Shown here piece by piece: positions 12,461 through 24,152 of a stretch of DNA of 64,000 bases. The translations under genes were made by a program, and so were the position numbers. The stretch is from the NCBI GenBank assembly GCA_015832175.1, contig WJXW01000016.1, positions 1,054,001 through 1,118,000 on the forward strand, read 5' to 3'. The notes beneath the pieces are model-generated. The model made no database searches. It was not told the DNA's origin and saw only the letters and a list, made by a program, of their open reading frames with translations. Each line of letters starts with the position of its first letter. Position 1 is the stretch's first letter. This DNA is from Paraphaeosphaeria minitans (taxonomy: Eukaryota > Ascomycota > Dothideomycetes > Pleosporales > Didymosphaeriaceae).

Positions 12461-13051
12461 AGAATATAGTAGTAGTACTAAAACTACCTAAATCTTTATC
12501 CTATCGCGATAATAGATTATTAAATCTTATAATATTTAGTACTAACCCTTCGCAGTGCTATTAGATAAGCTACTTTTTAACACCTCTATTTAGAACACTA
12601 TTTGCGAAACAATCTCTTATTAACACTTTCTCCTAGAACCTCTAAAACTAGAGGTCCTAAATGTTAGAGAACACACTAGAGAGATTAGTAAGATACCTAA
12701 TATAACTAGATTACTAATGTTATCCTATTAACTATAACTAACTTAAAATTAAAATATAAATAGTAAATAAACATATAATAGGGAGCAACATCCCTATAAA
12801 TAGGCCTATAAACAGGCACCTCTCCGCAAACAACGTAACTTATAATATACTTGCTACCTTTGCTACTAAGATAATTAGTAACTACTATAAACACCTAGGT
12901 GAGTTCCTCTACTACACTTAAGTAATAAATAACCTAATTAGGTAGGGTAGTAAGACCACTATATTAACTTAGAGAATTACTACTAAAATAGTATAGTCTA
13001 ACTATTTATAATATAACTTTAGAATTCTATACCCTTATAAATAAAGATATA

Positions 13052-13507
13052 TGTTAAATCCAAAAGGGTAGCTAGTCCTAAAGGGTTAAGGTTAGTTCTT
13101 AGATAGGAGTACTTACAGAAGGTAGAAGGTCTTGTTAATACAATAGTATTTTATAAAGTGTAATAAGTTAATAATTTAGTCTACTAGAATCTAAATAATA
13201 GATTAATAAACAAATTAAACACAAGTATAAAAAGCTTATTCTCGCGTTCCTATATACTAAGTAGTCCTACACTTCCTAGAATCTTATATGTCCTAGAGTC
13301 CTATATATCCTAGAGTCCTATATGTCCTAGAGTCCTATGTAGGTGAGTCCCACACGTTCTAGAGTTCCTATATAGGCAAGGCCTGTGCAGTCCTTAGGAC
13401 CCTTAGGACCTATAACTTATTATCTAACTACTTAGTTAGCTAACTCTAGTAGACTAGTAGTTTAATAAGCTTACGCCCTACTACTTATACATAGCTAGAT
13501 CCTAATA
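13052..13507 (-). repeat. 3' LTR of gypsy element C
   Basis: This 456-bp LTR begins TGTTAAATCC and ends ATCCTAATA on the plus strand. It contains several imperfect copies of a GTCCTAGAGTCCTATAT unit (about 13,270-13,340). It matches 19,343-19,798, with many CpG and CpA sites converted relative to that copy. Confidence 0.75.
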
Positions 13508-13559
13508 TTATCCTCCCCCTCTAAGCTTAATATCCTTATAAGTTAACTACTTATAAAGT

Positions 13560-14060
13560 TATTATCTTGTTCTGTTTAATATTACTATAGTTAAGCTAAT
13601 TATTTTAAGAAAAACTGCGTTTTTGTAATAGTTACCTATTTGTACTACGCTAAAAAGAAATATACTTATTATCTTTTATCTTTATACTCTTAGTATACTA
13701 ACTATATTAGGTAGAGAAACTAGAAGTGCGAGCCTAAGAAGATCCCTTTACTAGATTATTTAAAAATAGATGCTAAAATAGAAAGGTTAAAGAAGTTAGA
13801 GGCTAAAGAGGAGGTAAAGCTCTATATTAAAAAAGAGCTAGCTAAGGCAGCTCTCTTTTACGCCTATTAGGCGCAAGAGAAGATAGCGCGTCTATATAAT
13901 TAGTAAAAGAAATTGCGTTAGAAGGAATAAGAATTATTTAATTATAGTATAAGTACTATAGACAAGTTAGAAGCGCTTAAGGCGTAGGAGAAGTTAGCGT
14001 AGGCTACTGCGTTAATAAATCCTAACGCGCTATTAGGCGCTAAGGTAATTAACTAGTCTA
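13560..14060 (+). pseudogene. Antisense accessory frame of gypsy element C
   Basis: This frame is opposite to the pol of its element and just inside the 3' LTR, the same place as in elements A and B. It has a Cys/Tyr-rich start (about 13,620-13,730) and then a long Lys/Glu/Leu-rich stretch with coiled-coil character (about 13,745-13,990). Stops are RIP-like. Sequence similarity to the frames in A and B is low but the layout is the same. Confidence 0.5.
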
Positions 14061-14279
14061 TTTTATAGGCTAGCCCTTGTGCTAGTAGTAATTTCTAGGT
14101 GCGTCCTAGTTATCTCTTTATAATTTCTAGCGTCTAATTATAGAAGTCGTTTATCTATTATTAACAGTTAGATAGGTTTTCTTTAGGCTCTTATGTATTT
14201 TTACTAGACAAATACCCTTTCTATTTAATAAGATACTCTTTAGTGTCTATATATACATTGTGTACTTATAGGATTTATT

Positions 14280-17200
14280 CTATTTTAAACTTAGTTTCTT
14301 CCTAAGCTTAGTAACAGAAGGTGGTTTTAACTAGTGTTTTAGGGTCTACTAGTTCCAGTAGTAATACATAGAATACTAGGTGTATCTTTACATCTGGCAG
14401 TAGTTCTAACCTATAGTTTACTAGTAATATTTGCTTAGAAATATAAAATGGTCTAACCTTAATATAATCTAGTTTCTTATATTTCTTCTTTTAAGTTTAA
14501 AGGTTCTTTGTAAGTAGATATACTTTATCCCCCTTTTTTAGCTAAGGTGCTATTTTTTGTTTTTAGTTTTAATATAAAATTAATTGCTGCTAAGCTTTTT
14601 TAAGATTCTCTTAGAGTTATTAGTGTATTTTCTTTATATTTTCTACTATATCTATAGCTTCTTTTGCTTTAATTGTCGTAGGAAATTGTTAGTTAAAGAG
14701 ATATAGGTGTCTTCTATAGTTTATATAGAACAGTGTATATCCTAATACTACTAATACTTTGTTATTATAGGCCAACTATGCTATAAGTAATAATAAAACC
14801 TAGTTATTCTTCTAACTGTTACAGTAGATACGTAGGTACGTTTCTATAGTTTAATTTATACGTTCTGTCTGTCCGTCCGTTTATAGATAGTAAGCTGTTA
14901 ATAGTTTTTATTTTATTCTAAGTAGTGCTATAAGCGTTGTCTAATAATTTAATATAAAGAGCTTGTCTCTATCGCTAATAATTATTTTTAGGATTCTGTA
15001 GTGTCTAATTAGTCTATCTAGAATAAGAAAGGCGAGTTCTTTTACTGTCATTCTCTTAAGGCATAGAATAAGCTTAATATACTTAGTTAGTTAGCAGACT
15101 ATTACTAGTATACTGTCGTATTTAATTCCTGTTATTAGATCTTTAGAGTTTAGAATTCCTATAACAAAATCTATAGCAATGTCTTCCTATAGTGCTATTA
15201 GTATTCTAATTGCTTACATTTTTTTATATTTAAGATATATACTATATTTGTTTCTCTAGCATTCTGCACATTTATAGATATAAGTTGTTATAGCTTCCTT
15301 AATTCCTTTAAAGGTGTAATTCCTTTAGATAAGTTCTATTGTCTTTATAATACCTAGGTGTCCGTATATAGGGTTATTATAGTATTATTAGATAATCTTA
15401 GTCTGTAGATGTTCTAGAACTTCTTAGTTAACTACTAAAAGTTAATTTAGTTTTGCTATTAGCTCTAGAGATCTATCTTTGGCTTTGCGAAGAATTATAG
15501 AGAAGGTTTTTACCTTTTCTCCTACTAGATTACTTTATTAGCTAAGAGCGTCTACTCTACCATTCTCTTTTCTAGCTATATAGATAATTTTAAACTTGTA
15601 CTACCTAGTAGTTTATAACTATCTTTATTATCGTGGCGTAAGTTCTTTTATTGTTGTAAACCTTAGAAGGTTCTTATAATCTGTATAGATTTCTAGTGTT
15701 AAGTAACTAAGCGCGTAAATCCTCTAGTGCTTTAAGGCTTTAACAATAGCGTAGAGTTCTTTATTATGTATATTATATTGTATTTTAGCGTTATTAAATT
15801 TGCATAAGTAATAGGTAATTAGGTGCTATTTACTATTATATTCTTATTTAGCGTAGGCGCCTAGCGTAAGATCGCTAGCGTCTGTTTTAAAGCGTAGTGG
15901 TTTATTACTTTTAAAATAAATAAAGATAAGTTCTATAATACATACTGTCTTAAGGAGCTAAAATAACATTCTGCACTTATTTATTTATTTAAAGGGTACG
16001 TCCTTCTTTATAAGATTTATTAAAGGTATTGTGACCTTTACGTAATCTTAGATAAATTGTTAATTAAATCTATAGAGTTCTAAGAATTCTTAGATATTCT
16101 TAGCTATCTTTAGTATTGGCCAGTTCCTAATGTATTTAACTTTACTTAGTGCCATTTTAATTCCTTCTATAGTAATAATATGTCCTAGGAATTTAAGTTA
16201 TTTAACGTTAAACTAACATTTCTTAAGTTTAATACAAAGGTATGTTTTATCTAGTGCTTCTAGTACTATCTATACATGCTTAATATAGTCTAATTCGTTT
16301 TTAGAAAAGACAAGGATATTGTCTATATACGCGATAACAAATATGTCCAGATATTCGCGAAGTATGTTATTAATAAGTGCTATAAAAGCTGCTAGTGCAT
16401 TTATAAGTCTAAATAGCATAACCTTATACTTAAATAGTTTATAGCATAATTAAAATGCTATTTTCTATTCTTCACCTTTTTTAATTTGTATAAGGTAGTA
16501 ACTATCTCTTAGATCTATTATTATAAATATCTTGGCTTAAGATAGTTAATCTCGTAACTCTATAATATTTAGTAGTAGATATTAGTTCTTTATTATTATA
16601 TTATTAAGTTATTAGTAGTTAACGTATAGTCTATCTGATTTATCCTTTTTCTTAATAAACATAAAAGGGCTTACTACTAGTAACTTTAATAGTTATATAT
16701 ATCCTTTCTTAAGGTTTGTCTTAATAAAATTACGTTCTTTAAGGAGTTCTTCTCCTATTTTACTATATAGTAGTCTAAAGGGTAGCGTTTTCCCTTCTTT
16801 TAGGTCTATCGTAAGATCCTAGGGTTAATATTTAGGTAGGTTTGCTTTTCCTTCCTTTTCTATAAATATATATATCTATTTCCTATACTTTCTTAGTAAG
16901 GTAAGAGGTGTGCTATTGTCCTCCTTCTTACGCTTCTTAACCTAGTGGTTCCTACTAGCGTCTACTAAGGTATATTTCTGTTTTTTAACTATCTATCACA
17001 GTATTATATTATTAATAACTCCCTTATCTACTATTATTTTTGGTTAATGCGTAGGCTTTACTTATAATACATAATTATAGCGTTTAAATAATATTTTCTT
17101 TATACCCTAGTTAATCTATAGGTTATGTATTGTTAACTAAAGTAATCCTAAGACTAACTTATACTTAGATCCTAGTAAGACATCTAAGGTAAGTTCCTCT

Positions 17201-17500
17201 CTATATCCTTAGACTATTATTATAGTAGTAACCTCCTAGTATATCTAAGGTGTCTTAGGCATTAGGGATCTATTCGCAACATAGATAATATAGGGTACTT
17301 TTTTCTCTAATATTATAAGTCCTGCTTATCTTACTATCTAATAAGATATAAAGTTCCTTTCTACTCCTAAGTCTATAAGAGCTTAAGCCTATATTCCTTT
17401 AAGCTATACTAGTAGCTTAACTAATACTGTGCTTACTATAGCATTTAATTTAACAAAGGCGTTTTCTTATCTAAGTTTAGACCTAAAAAAGACATCTATT
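14280..17500 (-). pseudogene. Gypsy pol remnant of element C
   Basis: Closely similar to the pol of element B over integrase, RNase H and reverse transcriptase (for example 14,320-16,760 against 4,910-7,330). It is diverged at its 3' end near 14,060-14,320, where B carries chromodomain-like sequence. Stops occur throughout. Confidence 0.7.
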
Positions 17501-17599
17501 CTTATAGGTTGTAATTAAGTTCTAGTGCCTAGTATGCGTTTCTAAGCATCTGCTTCTATTATTATTCTTAAGTATATAGCTTATATAAATTATCTTCTT

Positions 17600-19340
17600 T
17601 TTCTTCCTATAAGGATGTTCTTCTGTTTTTCCTCTCGCGGTCTTTACTATTCCTATGTACTAGTTAAATTAGTAGCTCTATTATTACTGCTTATGTAGGG
17701 TAGTTTACAAAGCTGTCCAAATATTTAGCTATATAATAGTATTTATAGTCTTAGTTTAGACACATGTACTAGTATAGTTATATATAGTCTTTATTAATAA
17801 GCATGTTATAGTATTTGTTACCCTTTAGCGTAAAGTAAAGAAAGTATTTCACTTATTATTTATTCTAGAGGTGTTTATCGCAGGCTATAATAGGGTAGTC
17901 TATTTATATCTATCTGCAGCGCAGTTTCCTTTTAGGTTATTTCTTATTCTCCTCTTTCTCTGTCTTGTATTATACACATGTTGGTTCTTCGCAATACGTC
18001 CACATATAGAATTAGTATATAGGATTTTAGTAGTCTAGGTAGTACTTTAGTACGTAGTCTAATTCCTTATTTTTATAGGGTTGCATTCCTTTTAGTGCCT
18101 AGTGGGGTTCTATATAGTTCTAAATATTTAGTTTATACTTAGGTGACATAGGGTTATCTTCTTCTTGCCTACTTTATAGGTAAGGAGTAAGAGATCTTAG
18201 TATCTCTTCTACGTCTTCTACGTTGTAGTATATATTAGAGTCGTCTTTTGGATCTTTGTATAATTATAAGTTAGGTAAATCTAATTGCTTACTTTACTCT
18301 AGTGTAATGCGTTAGTAGCTAAATAGTGTTATAATAACTTCTTATTCCTTATTAGGTTCTTAGTCCTTAATAGTTAGTATATTTAACTTAGTTTAATAGA
18401 CTTTGTTCTTTAATCTGTAGTTCCTAGCTATATAGCCTAGTTTACTACATATAAAGCATTTATAGGTCTTAGTTATTAGTTATTAACTTCTATTAGAGAC
18501 GCGTTTATTAGACTACTTAGGGCCTATCTTTCCTCCTTTTCCTTTACCTATGTAGTTAAACTAGATATCTTCTATTAGTTTATATCTCTAGTAGTTCCTT
18601 AGCTGTTGCTTTTAGACAATTCTAACAGGGTTCTTATAAACCACTTTTACTAGTTATCTAAAGCTTATTACCCTAGGGTTTTAGTAGAGCTCTTGTTACA
18701 GTAAAAACCACTCTTTGTTAATTCTAATAGTTTCTTTATATAGTTCCTTAAGGTTAGCAATTCGTGCACTACTACGTAGGAGTTCCTTATATAGTTTCTG
18801 TTTAAGTCCTTATTTGTATATATCCTAAAGAGATTTATTATCCTAGTTAAGTTACACAGCGTATCTATAAAACTTAGCTATATACTTAGCTACTAATTGT
18901 TTTTAAGTTATAGTCTAAATCTTTGCTTTTATAATAGAGTCCTTATTAGTAATTCTAAAGAGTTATTTAAGGCATTTCTTAAGGTTATTATAATCCTTAA
19001 TAATATTAACTATATTAGCGTGCTTATTCGCGTAATTGTTATTATTATTGTTATAGTCTATTCCTAGGTACTTTTTAAGGTAGGGATAGATCTATAATCC
19101 TACATCTCTTTATATATATATTACTGCGAAGATAACCTTCTTCTTATTTTTAAGGGGTTTATTTAAGTTAAAGAAGTAGAGGTCTAACTAAAGAATCTAG
19201 ACGTTAGTTTAAGATTATTTACTAAAGTAGAGATTAGGTTTATACGCCTTACTACTATCTTTTATAAAAGTAATCTTAGCAGCACCTAAAGCTGTAAAAG
19301 AGGTAAGAGTTTATAAAGTACTTATATTAAGGGTGTTTAA
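17600..19340 (-). pseudogene. Gypsy gag remnant of element C
   Basis: This lies between the 5' LTR and pol and is similar to 8,160-9,940 of element B. The degraded zinc-knuckle region is near 18,425-18,485. There is no open frame. Confidence 0.6.
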
Positions 19341-19342
19341 GA

Positions 19343-19798
19343 TGTTAAATCTAAAAGGGTAGCTAGTCCTAAAGGGTTAAAGTTAGTTCTTAGGCAGGAG
19401 TACTTATAGAAGGTAAAAGGTTTTATTAATATAATAGTATCTTATAAAGTATAATAAGTTCATAATTTAGTCTACTAGAATCTAAATAATAGATTAATAA
19501 ATAGATTAAATATAAGTATAAGAAGCTTATTCTTACGTTCTTATATACTAAGTAGTCCTACACTTCTTAGAATCTTATATGTCCTAGAGTCCTATATGTC
19601 CCAGAGTCCCATATGTCCTAGAGTCCTATGCGGGCGAGTCCCACGCGTCCTAGAGTTCTTGTATAGGCAAGGCCTATACAGTCCTTAGGACCCTTAGAAC
19701 CTATAACTTATTATCTAACTACTTAGTTAGCTAACTCTAGCAGACTAGTAGTCTAATAAGCTTACGCCCCGCTGCTCGCGCGCGGCCGGATCCTAATA
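19343..19798 (-). repeat. 5' LTR of gypsy element C
   Basis: This 456-bp LTR matches 13,052-13,507. Its outer end keeps a GC-rich island (about 19,763-19,792) that the partner LTR has lost through C-to-T and G-to-A changes. Confidence 0.75.
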
Positions 19799-21415
19799 AT
19801 ATATAGGTTTATAAGATAGCCGTATATAGTATATTAGTATACACTAATAAGGAACCACTACTATTCTATTTAGAGGCCTAGGCCTGTAGCCTAATATAGC
19901 GAGAACTAATCTAATATAAATTGTGGGTATATACTAAAAATCACACTTAGGAGATTGTATATTAGGATAAAATACCTACTAATGCGAAACTAGTTAGTAT
20001 AAAATAGGTATTTAACACTAAGAGGAATAAACAAGGTAAAGTTATAAAGTGTAAGGTAAGACTAGTTACCTAGAGCTTTTTATAATAACTAGGACTAGAC
20101 TATCCAGAAATATACTTACTAGTGGCATAATATAAATTATTAAGGATAATGCTATTTATAGTGTTTATATAATATTAGGGACTATAATAGCTAGACTTTA
20201 ATATAGTATACCTAAATAGCCTCCTACTAAACTTTATCTATAGTTAATGCCTAAAAGGTGTAGGTAATTTACAGTTAGTTATCCGCTTTTTAAAGACACT
20301 CTATAGCCTTAAATAGTTTAGGTATAAGTGGTACAAAGTTTTGCGTACCTTCCCTATTACACTTAGATTTAGATAGGCGGACTTTAATCTATATATATTT
20401 ATTAGTTAGGAACTTATACTAGGTATCTATATTAATAATATATTAATAGCTAGCACTAAATAAGGTATAAGCTTATTTATATACTCTACTAGTTAACGGT
20501 TCTCTTTTAAGAATTTGGGTTAACTAAAACTACTCCTTAGTCTCGAAATTAAGTATAACGAGGATAGTGGGATATTTATACATTAAAACACCTATATTAT
20601 TACTATCCTACGAAGATATAGTATAGAGAAATGTAACCTAAAGAAAACTCTACTAGATCTAAACGCGGTCCTTCTATAATTGTTACCTAATACACTAGTG
20701 GACCTAGAACAACAATAATTATACCTATTAATTATTAGGTTAGTGAATTTTATCGCCCTTGTCTTAATACTAGACCTGTGCTACCTAGTTAGTATAATAG
20801 GATCTTATAATTTAAACCTATTAGCTACTTACCTTACACTAGCGTTCTAGGTGTTAAGGTATCTTTAGGGTGTAGAGTAATAGTTAAGGATTTCATCTAG
20901 TGACTCTAACTCTTGTATTATTACTATAGACATGTATTTAGATGCGTTATTTAGGATGAACCTAGATAACGTAAAGTTATTCTTAGGTTTTATACTTTAA
21001 GCATTATCTATAACTATTGTATAGAGTTATAAGAGATAAGGTTATATTACTTATAGTATAATAGAAGTTAAGTATATAGCAGCGTTACTTACTATTACCT
21101 ACCTTATCTAGGTGTAACAAACTATATCTAAAATAATTAATACCTAAGTTGCCTACTAACTATTAGTTAATAATAAAGCTACTATTACCTTTGTTTAGAA
21201 TTAGAAGCTAATAGCTAAATCTAAACATATTAGTATATATTACTACTTTATTTAAGAGAGATACCTAGATAGTAAATTTATAGTTAAGTATATACTATTA
21301 ATTAACAATCTAGCAGATCTATGTACTAAGGCGCTCCTATTACCTACCCTAACAAGACTAATAGACATAATCTAACGACTCTAAAAAGGACCTTATAATT
21401 GAGATATTTAGGTAT
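19799..21415 (+). mobile_element. Ty1/copia-like element, 3' part (RT, RNase H)
   Basis: Translation through stops gives the copia reverse transcriptase and RNase H. An NTKRNK-x-GKVIKCKVRLV-type stretch lies near 20,005-20,065 and corresponds to the start of the copia RT domain. An IYINNILIAS segment near 20,420-20,450 matches the YVDD region. An RNase H end with NNLADLCTKAL lies near 21,305-21,335. This is the continuation of the element interrupted at 13,051. The 3' LTR limit is unclear; the AT-rich composition stops near 21,420. Confidence 0.7.
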
Positions 21416-22166
21416 CAAATTACGGTATACGGGCACCTCCGCCTAGGAGGACTGTTGAAGGAACTTCCGGTACAGCTAGAAGGTGCCTAGCGCCTATGGA
21501 AGGAGCTAGTCCTCTATTGATATATACGTCACCCACTAGCTAGATTAATCCATCACTCATACTCTCTACTTTACCTTTCAACAATAAACACCCCAAAGTG
21601 AGACCTCCATTACGGAGCTCCCGGTGCGGCGTCTGAGATGGACAAGGTGTACCTTGTGATGCCTCTTACGCCTCTTCGACCCAGCTCTGGCCCAGCCTAT
21701 CGACGAGTGCGCCCCTTGCTGAAGCAACCACCTCGCATACGATAGCGCCCTTGCCCCGTCCAATCTGATGTGCACTCGAAAGGCACACTGCATCGCCATC
21801 GACAAGCCAAGACTGATGCGGAGCATTGTCGAAACATTGTGCAATCGATTTTTAGCGCAGCGACCATATCACAATCGTTTTACTCCCTTCGTAATGCATA
21901 CCTCACCAGACGAACAAAGTGCAATCCTCCTGCGGCTTGATACCTACCTAATCCCCCCTTGGAGCCGCGAGAAAGCTCGTTCGCCTTCGCCATATAATAA
22001 AGGCATATTAACACCAAACAACGCCATGAGGCAATAAGCTTGATCTTCTACACGCGTCGTTCTCCAATAAGCAGCCTGCCTATGGCATCCTAGCTACGAT
22101 GTTGCGTTCAAAGAGGCGTGCGCCACCAGTCAAGGTTGCCATGTCAATACCCGTAATACTTGTAAT
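21416..22166. other. Boundary region without gene
   Basis: Composition shifts within a few tens of bases from strongly AT-rich to balanced or GC-rich at about 21,420. The stretch from 21,430 to 21,560 holds short inverted motifs (CACCTCCGCC / GGAGG) that may be the end of an unmutated element. Short open frames overlap on both strands with no recognisable family. Confidence 0.5.
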
Positions 22167-22562
22167 CTATTCATGAAAGTCCTGCCTGCTATCGCAATCG
22201 ATGAGGTAAGCGTAGCATCTGCATGACTTTTGGTACCATTCATACATGGAGTTCCTAATTTCAGAAAGCTGTGTTGGGCTTGTCTTGTCGATGCAGCAGG
22301 TCTCGACCCATATCCACGGAAAACCATGTTGTGCAGCCTGGCGGCAGCGCAGCGTTAATTTCCACCAGCCTTCCTTCTTCTTAGGTGCCTTTCCGAGTTC
22401 TATATCCTGCAAGGTGACCTCTTCCATTCCCCAACAGTGGCTCAAAATCACGTACTCCGGTGTTTCTTCTCTGATGAACTCGCTAAGCTGGAAAGTTGTA
22501 GTGTTGAATAATCTCATACTAATGTCGAAGGCAGCGGAAAGCTCAGGTGCCATCACTATCAA
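22167..22562 (-). pseudogene. Truncated HET-domain gene fragment
   Basis: This fragment encodes the start of a HET (heterokaryon incompatibility) domain protein. From the Met at 22,517 it has the typical opening (MRLFNTTTFQL), block 1 (ILSHCWG), a CRQA segment, the TCCIDK motif and the N-x-MYEWYQ...CYAYL block. It then meets a stop at 22,167, before the expected third block (GWTLQEL) and the whole effector part. About 111-131 codons remain of genes that usually exceed 500. No continuation was found toward the transposon boundary. It starts divergently, 118 bp from the asparaginase-like gene. It is best read as a fragment stranded at the edge of the RIP island. Confidence 0.65.
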
Positions 22563-22680
22563 TCGACGACGCTAACCATACCTATCAAGGCGTTCGCGCG
22601 GGGCTACGGGGCTATCTATAAGTAACCGCGTCCATTATCGACTTATCTCCCAACCACAGCAATCAACCACAATTATAAAA

Positions 22681-24063
22681 ATGAACGAGAAGCAGAGCCA
22701 TGCTGCAAAGCAGCATATAGTCCCGCGAATAATCATCCATGGCGGAGCCGGCAACCTCACTAAGCACTCCCTCCCGCGAGCCAAGTACGATGCATACCAG
22801 ACCTCCCTCCGGCGCATCTTGGCCTCTTCCTCCTCACTCCTCTCAAACCCCAATTCAACAGCCCTCGACGTCGCCACATTCGCTGTGTCACTGCTAGAAG
22901 ACGACCCACTCTACAACTCCGGCCATGGTGCCGTCTTCACACGCGAAGGCAAGAACGAACTCGAATGCAGCATCATGGTGTCCAATGGGTATCGGAAGCG
23001 AGGTATAGGCTGCATGATGCTGCAGCATGTCAAGAATCCCATCAAGCTTGCGCGGGAACTGCTGCTACGCGGGGAGAAAGATGGGGGCGATGGATCTCAG
23101 GATCACTGCCAGTATTCTGGGGCATTTGTTGAAGGGTTGGCTGAAAAGTGGGGGCTGGATATCGTGGATCCGAGCTACTTCTTTACTCAGCAACGTTGGG
23201 ACGAGCACTCGAGGGGACTGGAAGAAGAGGCAAAACAGACGGAAGCAGGTCTTCCGATCGATGAGATGAGCGACTGGGAGAAAGCAAACTACATCCCTCT
23301 GGGCACCTGCGGTGCTGTGGTGCTTGATAGGTTTGGGACGATTTGTGTCGCGACGTGAGTAAACCACCTGAGGAAGACTTCTCGCTTGGCTCAGACACGT
23401 ACCATCCTGGCTTAACTGACACTGACTCTGTATCCGTACCTTAGATCTACTGGAGGCCTCACAAACAAGGTTGGCGGCCGCGTTGGTGACACCCCAACCA
23501 TCGGCGCGGGCTTTTGGGCCGAAGAGTGGTTCGAGGAGGCCGTTGCACCAAAAGTACAGAATCGCGTGCCTTCGACACCTCTCGACAAGCTCTCCCGAGG
23601 TGAGATCAGCAATGTTCTGGCAGATTGTCTTCCTATGCTGTTCCTATCACCATCCGACGCGAGCACCCCCAGATCGAGTATCCCGACGCTCGATCAATCA
23701 TCACCTATTCGTCATGCAGTTGGCATGTCTGGCACTGGGAACGGAGACAGCTTCCTCCGTATCGATGCATGCCGCACGGCGGCTGCAAAATCACGATTTT
23801 CGACCACATCACTACCCGATGCCGTGACTTGGATGGCTGGACCTAAGGGTGAGCTCCAAAAGTCAGCAGGAGACAGGTGGCATAGTTCTCACGAAGGTAC
23901 TGGTGGCATCATCGGCATCGAGCTCGTGGGCAGCAAAAGCACCGTAGTGTGGGACTTCAATTGTGGTGGCATGTTTAGGGCGTGGGTTGATGATGACGGT
24001 GATCACCAGTGTCACATATTTCGCGAAGGATACCACAGCGGGCCCGAATCATTTGCAGTTTAG
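22681..24063 (+). CDS. Asparaginase/isoaspartyl peptidase family (T2) protein
   Basis: This is an N-terminal-nucleophile hydrolase of the plant-type asparaginase family, which cleaves L-asparagine or isoaspartyl peptides after self-cleavage. Two exons, 22,681-23,354 and 23,445-24,063, give 430 aa. The sequence shows IIIHGGAGN (about residues 17-25), PLYNSGHGAVF (77-86) and the cleavage/nucleophile site LGTCGAVVLD with Thr209. The spliced ATSTGG-LTNK and GRVGDTP motifs cross and follow the intron. The intron (90 bp, GTGAGT...TTAG) restores the conserved STGG motif exactly. The protein is longer than bacterial enzymes (about 310 aa) owing to inserts before Thr209 and in the beta subunit. Its stop is 89 bp from the end of the convergent ARP10 gene. 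Substrate preference is not readable from the sequence. Confidence 0.85.
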
Positions 24064-24152
24064 CATGATAGTATAGATGAACAGAGAATGCAATTAGTGC
24101 AAGGGGTATCACGGAATACATAGAACTTGAACGCAGAAACGCACCATTGGGA

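Larger units (their letters stand above)
10639..13051 (+). mobile_element. Ty1/copia-like element, 5' part
   Basis: This is the AT-rich left part of a copia-type element interrupted by gypsy element C. The region at 11,640-12,460 translates, through stops, to an integrase core. Bases 10,639-11,640 and 12,460-13,051 show no clear domain. The right part resumes at 19,799, after a duplicated ATATA target site. Confidence 0.6.
13052..19798 (-). mobile_element. Complete gypsy element C nested in copia element
   Basis: This is a 6,747-bp LTR retrotransposon in minus orientation with two LTRs of equal length (456 bp; 13,052-13,507 and 19,343-19,798). It is flanked by a direct 5-bp duplication, ATATA (13,047-13,051 and 19,799-19,803). 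Inside, right to left, are gag, pol and the antisense accessory frame. It is related to A and B through pol and part of the LTR but has its own LTR outer half. The coding parts are destroyed by RIP-like mutation. The copia element continues on both sides, so the insertion is younger than that element. Confidence 0.8.

Noticed and set aside
12706..12894. 62-codon minus-strand frame inside the AT-rich block
   Set aside because: A chance frame within the mutated copia element; no family.
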